DNA of 64,000 nucleotides from Tetracladium setigerum (Eukaryota > Ascomycota > Leotiomycetes > Helotiales): the NCBI GenBank assembly GCA_031472005.1, contig PZJY01000009.1, positions 310,001 through 374,000 of the forward strand. The letters are read 5' to 3'. Below, piece by piece: positions 59,351 through 64,000 of the stretch (its first letter is position 1; the number at the start of each line of letters is the position of its first letter). The notes below the pieces were generated by a model that was given only the letters and a program-made list of their open reading frames with translations, ran no database searches and was not told the DNA's origin. A program made the translations under genes and the position numbers.

Positions 59351-60028
59351 CTAACGATGCCTATCCTTACTAGCGTACCTATCTTCATCATTCCCCCCTT
59401 CGGAAACCCTCCCACCCTCTCAGCCCTCCTCACAACATCCCTCCCCTTCTCCCCCTCCCTCTCCTCCACCTTCAACCCCCACCACTCCCTATGAAACTTC
59501 TCCTGCTCCTTCCTCCTCTCCTCCTTCTTCTCCCTCTCCCTCTGCCGCTTCAGCCTCGTCGCGAACCACTCCTCTCGCGCATCGTCTTGTTCTTTTTGCG
59601 TGGCGTGTGCTATCATGCATTTGTTCATCAGGCGGTTTTCCGCGCGGCAGGCGAATGGGGCGGTGAATGTGCGGCCGAGAGCGCATTGGGCGAAGGCTGT
59701 TATACCACGAAAAGATGAATTAGCATGATGGAATTGGGTGGATTGAGTATGGGCAGGTCTGGTCTGATGTGATAGGAAATTGAATTGGGAAGGAGGCGGA
59801 AGAGGGAAGGATTGTGACTGCAATTTGAAACTGCAATTGGGAAGGGAGAAACGAACCTTGAATCTCCGCAGCACAATACGCCCTCACTCTCGCATGATAT
59901 AACTCCCTAACCTGCGATTCCTGCGCTGTACTGAGAGGAAGTGGATTGCGCGAGGGCATAGGAAGACGAGGGACTTCCTCTTCATCAGCAGAGGAAGCTG
60001 GTGGGAGTTTTGGTAACGACGGTGCCAT
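59351..60028 (-). CDS. CMC1: CMC1-type twin CX9C mitochondrial protein (probable one-base frameshift near the end)
   Basis: Small intermembrane-space protein of the COX-assembly CMC family. Two exons on the minus strand: 60028-59857 and from 59696. The CHCH core spans the intron: the first CX9C is CAAEIQAFAQC, the second CRAENRLMNKC, with the family phrase CALGRTFTAPFAC between. A long basic helix follows (EEWFATRLKRQREREKKEE), then REWWGLKVEEREGEKGRD and RRAERVGGFPKG. As written, the frame runs on to 59149 with an unlikely hydrophobic, Trp/Cys-rich tail. One extra G in the GGGGGG run (plus-strand 59393-59398) gives a short polar end, NDEDRYASKDRHR, and a stop at 59351. I take that end. CMC1 rather than COX23 is a judgement from length and motif spacing. 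Confidence 0.78.
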
Positions 60029-60443
60029 TTTGTTCTAGCCCTCTATTTCGACCTACAAGGCCGATGAGTTGGGGAGGGATTGAGCGAGTGGGTTTGTTAT
60101 AGAATATGGAGGTAGCAAGGAAGTATCTCCAATGGCCAATTGTGGTGTGAGCAAGTTTGAGTGAGAGGTTGAAGCAGTGGAAGGAGAGCTCCTGTTTGGG
60201 CTTAGTGCGATGCGGCCGCATTTTTTGTGGGGCGTGAATTTATTTATTTCACGAGGCTGAAGGAGGGAGCTTTTTGGAGATCTTATCATATCACACAACA
60301 ATCCCCCACCTCAACACACACGAATAATCACTTCAATTGACGACAGGAAGAATATTATACTGTCATTCATATCACGAATTGAGTTCGAAGCATACAGATT
60401 GAGTCCTTTTCTAGAGTGCGCAGACACAACCTACCTACCCATC
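60029..60443. promoter_or_regulatory. Divergent promoter, CMC1-like and UTP11
   Basis: About 415 bases between two divergent starts. No coding sequence is supported, although antisense open frames exist. No clear TATA box. Confidence 0.45.
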
Positions 60444-61331
60444 ATGTCCTCCATGCGAAATGCCGTCCAACGGCGCAACCACAAAGAACGATCCCAACCC
60501 GAAGAGCGCAAGAAGCTGGGTTTATTAGAAAAGCACAAGGTAAATCTATTTCCTCCTCCCCACTTCCCCAGGACCAAACCAGCTCGATACTCTCGGTCCA
60601 GCAAAGAAAGCAAACCCTAACACCTCAACCAGGACTACTCCGCCCGAGCCAAAGATTACAACACCAAGAAGCGCAAACTCAACGACCTCAAACAAAAAGT
60701 CCTCGAAAAGAACCCGGATGAATTCTACTTTGGCATGATGTCGCGCGGCGGCGGCAACATCACTATAGCTAATAAAGGCAAGTCGACGGGAACGGTGGAT
60801 GGGAAGAGGGAAGCGCAGGTGTTGAGTCAGGAGGCTGTGAGGTTGTTTAAGACGCAGGATTTGGCGTATGTGAGAACAATGAGGAATCAGGTGAGGAAGG
60901 AGGTGGAGACTTTGGAGAGGAGGGTTATTGGTTTTGGTGGTGGTGGTGATGGGGAGGAGGAGGAAGGGAGGGCGGGGAAGAAGATTGTGTTTTGTGAAAA
61001 TGTGGAGGAGGTTGATGAGAGGGTTGGTGGTGGTGATGATAGTGAGGAGGAGGAGGAGGAGGAGGGAGAGGATGAAGCTGGAAGTGTGGATGAGAGAGAG
61101 GTTAAGAAGCAGAAGAAGGCGAGAGCGGCTGAGAGGGATTTGAGGAGGTTGCAGAGGAGGGAGAAGGAGAAGGTTGAGAATAGATTAGAGGTTGCGAGGG
61201 AGAGGCTGAGAGCTTTGACGCAGGCTGAGGTGGCGCTGGATCTTCAGAGGGCCAAAATGAGTAAGACTCCGAGTGTTGGAGGGGTAAATAAGGATGGGGT
61301 GAAGTTTAAGGTACGTGGAAGGAAGGGTTAG
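60444..61331 (+). CDS. UTP11: U3 snoRNA-associated protein 11 (SSU processome)
   Basis: Nucleolar SSU-processome component needed for 18S rRNA maturation. Two exons (60444-60539 and 60633-61331) give 264 residues in frame. The N-terminus MSSMRNAVQRRNHKERSQPE, then ERKKLGLLEKHKDYSARAKD, is the family signature. It is followed by KKRKLNDLKQKVLEKNPDEF and FYFGMMSRG. The middle contains LFKTQDLAYVRTMRNQVRKE. A Gly run and a long acidic tract (DDSEEEEEEEGEDE) are insertions common in fungal copies. The C-terminal helix is Arg/Lys/Glu-rich and ends GVKFKVRGRKG. Intact. Divergent from the CMC1-like gene. Confidence 0.94.
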
Positions 61332-63034
61332 AGTTAGAGCTAGATGTGAAACAGAAATAATGGCAGATTCATGTTCAACTAAAGGCGAAAAGTGTCCGTT
61401 GAGCGAGTATCTTTCCTGACGTCTCTAACCGACGAAATAACTAGGGATTTTTGGCGATTATTGGGGGTTGTTTGCTTCATGGGTTATTTCCTAGTTCCAT
61501 TATGGCTTCTCATTTTGAAACAGCTTAAGCAACTCTTCCAGACTTTTTAAGTCAGAAGACAGTACTCGCAACCATTAATCTTGACTTGAATCCGAAGATC
61601 TTTAGCTGATACGAGTATGGCCCTTATGAAGAAATAGTTCGCAAACAAAGGTATTCCTTTCCTCAATGAGCGATAGCAGCCAAGAGTGTTTTCATCACAG
61701 GAACCAATTTGCGTGTTAATGAACAAACTAGGCCTGCCTGATTATTCCAAATTGGTCCGATACATGGAATCCATAGTACTGTGTCATTTCACCAGGAAGA
61801 ATTCAAATACGATAGCGGAAGAATCATCCACCTTTTGAAAAGAGTTGGCGACTCTGAACCAGTGAACAATACTCTCCAGGCTGGCCCTGGTAGAAAAGAC
61901 CATTTGAAGAATGAAGATGAAGGACACGGCAGTCACACACAGTTAGAGAGCACGACTCGCGAGATACGAGAAAAGTCACAGAAATCAGTAGTCAGCCCTC
62001 TGGGAATGGTACCACGGCGGCAGTCAAGTTCTTGGCGAAGGGGGTGAGATTTTGCGAGGATCTGACTTTGACCTGTGATAACTCTCCTTTTCATTATTGA
62101 AACCTCGTGGGGTTGGGTACACGGAGATGGAGGATTAAATCAACGAACCCGATGAATGAAACAGAGTATTATTGACAACAAACGGTTTGTTTGTATGTCA
62201 ATTGTTTGTGAGTGTGGGTGTCTGTCTGTTTGCTTGTGGCATAGAAACACTTGACGAGTCTCCGGAGGTCCCTCCCTTGTTGATCGATCCATCACCATCA
62301 CGGGTCACACACAAAATATATACAATATCCATCCCCAGCACTCACTCACCTTACAAAGCCATCCGCATGCAAGAAAAAAAAGTAATCAAGCCAACTCACC
62401 CAAACCGAAAAACCATCGAAATGAGGATATATTGCCCTTTCCCTTGTTCAACCCCAGCCAGCGCGTGGTCCAGCGCTTAACACCCTCGCTTGGCAGTGCA
62501 ACACAACCAATCAGCCGCTGAATCACCTTGCATGCTGCCGCCGACCGACCAGCGTCCTCTCTGAGTCGTCAACTCCATCAACACCATCAATACCCATCAA
62601 CCACCATCCCGGTCTATTTGCAGAGCACAAACCACACAACCGCGGTGGAATTCTGCAGATGGGTGCGGATGGGGGTAATGGATGTATCGATATCGCTGTT
62701 GTACGCGCCTGTGGGCGGCCATTTCTTTCTCATTCGATATGTGATTGATGGGCGCGCCAGCGAGAGGCAGGCAGAGGAGAGGAGAGGGAAAAAGTCGGTA
62801 TGGTATCCAGCAAATAATGGAGCTAGTGCTTCCGCTGGCTTTCGAATATTGAATATTAGTCGATGTTCCCGCTGTTGGTTTGTCTTGTACTGTACTTGGG
62901 TATCGCGCTTTTGAGTATCTGGAATACCCAAGTCTTTTTACTATTCTGATCGTTCTGCTGGTTCTGTTCTGCTTGTTGCTGGTACTGCTACTGTTACTTC
63001 CTGTTCTCACTGTTCTTCTTACCTATTCAGCAAG
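61332..63034. other. Interval upstream of the last gene
   Basis: About 1.7 kb. Short frames only. A CT-rich leader (62880-63030) with TGCTGTTACTT-like runs precedes the last gene. Confidence 0.45.
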
Positions 63035-64000
63035 ATGCCTCCCTCGCAGGAAAAAGGTGTGAGCGCAGAGCTGCGACTCTTTCCCGCACCGCCGAAGAAG
63101 AGAAGCCCTTCGAAGAAGAGGAATCCGGATTCGGCGAGAGTACCTCTGGAGGATAGATCTGTTTCTCCTGCTCCTCCAACACAAGTAGAAGATGGACGAC
63201 AGTCGGCTATGGGAGGGAGGGAAACACCTTCTCAATCACAATATCAACGGCCATCTACGTCTCAATCCCAATACCAAACGCCATCTACATCCCAACCACA
63301 ACCCCAATCCCAATCTCAAACGCAGAGTCAATCTCCAAATTCAAATCCACTGGCTCAATTCCAATTCCATACTCAATCATCACCACAATCACAGTACACC
63401 CGCACAGCTTCTCCTCTCGCAGTTCCTCCCCCGGTTGAGCTGCCTCGTTCACATACCTCCTTCTCCGACGCACCCACACTTGTTCGAAGCAATAGTATTG
63501 CCTCGACTAATCGCTTCAACTCTTCACCTCCTCGCGAACGCCAGACCGATGAACCAGTTATGCGTTCAATCTTTCCCCGCTATAACCCCGAACTTCCCTC
63601 GAACATCAACGATACTTTCCCACTCAAACAACATCCCCACCCTCCAATGTTATAATACCCCGCGCCGTTGTAAATAGAAGTGCCTACTCTCCTGGTCTCG
63701 CAGAGCGATCCCCATCTGGTTTCCAATCACCAATGCCCGTCGGCATGTCACCTGGACTCTTCCCCCGCGGACTCCACGACGAAACCGTTCTCGAGCCATC
63801 CACCAACGAAGAAATGAAAGAACTTTGGAAAGTAACCAACGGCTGGCGAGTGTCCGCCTCTGAAGGTCGTCGATTCTGTCTCCGCATGACATCCGCCCTC
63901 GAAGAACCCGTCCACACATTCTCCTCGACCACAGGAGCATTCTATACACTCCGCCTCGACCCAACCTCCACCTCAGCAATCGTAACACTCACGCGTCAAG
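63035..64000 (+). CDS. Uncharacterised Ser/Gln/Pro-rich protein, N-terminal part, one-base frameshift
   Basis: Starts MPPSQEKGVSAELRLFPAPP and continues with a basic KKRSPSKKRN patch and a long Gln/Ser/Pro-rich disordered region. The frame is open to HPHPPML. A conserved-looking segment follows in another frame: VVNRSAYSPGLAERSPSGF, MKELWKVTNGWRVSASEGRR, FCLRMTSALEEP and FYTLRLDPTSTSA. One extra A in the AAA run at about 63626-63628 (or a nearby C) joins the two as PLKTTSPPSNVIIPRAVVN. The gene runs beyond the window. I have seen this Trp-containing segment only in uncharacterised ascomycete proteins and assign no function. Confidence 0.7.

Overview
The window is nuclear DNA of a filamentous ascomycete. 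It carries about 23 protein genes on both strands. Most have short introns (about 41 to 100 bases, rarely longer) with GTAAGT-like donors, CTGAC/CTAAC-like branch sites and CAG/TAG acceptors. A Zn2Cys6 regulator, a HET-domain gene, a 2EXR-type gene, a tachykinin-family regulator and a fungal-style RPB1 CTD all point to Pezizomycotina. Codon style, intron size and gene content suggest Leotiomycetes/Helotiales, but that is inference only.

Left part (1-23 kb): a redox, transport and detoxification neighbourhood. In order: old-yellow-enzyme oxidoreductase (-, cut by the window edge), allantoate-permease-type MFS carrier (+), an ArAE/DUF2421 aromatic-acid-exporter-like membrane protein (-), a broken GC-rich gene (-), an AIF/FSP1-like FAD oxidoreductase (-), a Zn2Cys6 transcription factor (+), an AKR7-type aldo-keto reductase (-), a secreted amidohydrolase (+), a glutathionyl-hydroquinone-reductase-type GST (+), a Ure2-like GST (-) and a hemerythrin-like protein (+). 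Together these suit uptake, reduction, glutathione handling and export of quinones, aromatics or aldehydes. The cluster idea is inference.

Middle part (23-34 kb): gene-poor, partly AT-rich accessory DNA. It holds a broken 2EXR-type gene, a large uncharacterised secretory-pathway membrane protein (-) and a HET-domain protein (-).

Right part (34-64 kb): mostly housekeeping. RNA polymerase II largest subunit RPB1 (+), COMPASS subunit SWD1 (+), glutathione reductase GLR1 (+), a tachykinin/Fungal_trans_2 regulator (+), an NmrA-type reductase (-), a second uncharacterised membrane protein (-), a large Cys-rich protein (+), CMC1-type twin CX9C protein (-), UTP11 (+) and the start of an uncharacterised Ser/Gln-rich protein (+, cut by the window end).

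The most striking genome-wide signal is technical or mutational. At least seven otherwise well-formed genes, including the essential RPB1 and the housekeeping GLR1, are each out of frame by exactly one missing base. In nearly every case one extra base in a short homopolymer restores the family sequence. This looks like homopolymer undercalling in the assembly, so these genes should not be called pseudogenes from this sequence alone. Other observations: a decayed 5S rRNA copy at about 5.0 kb, a pair of inverted GATC(S)TGCAGCC repeat clusters at 12.9 and 22.1 kb, and a possible hidden last exon of RPB1.
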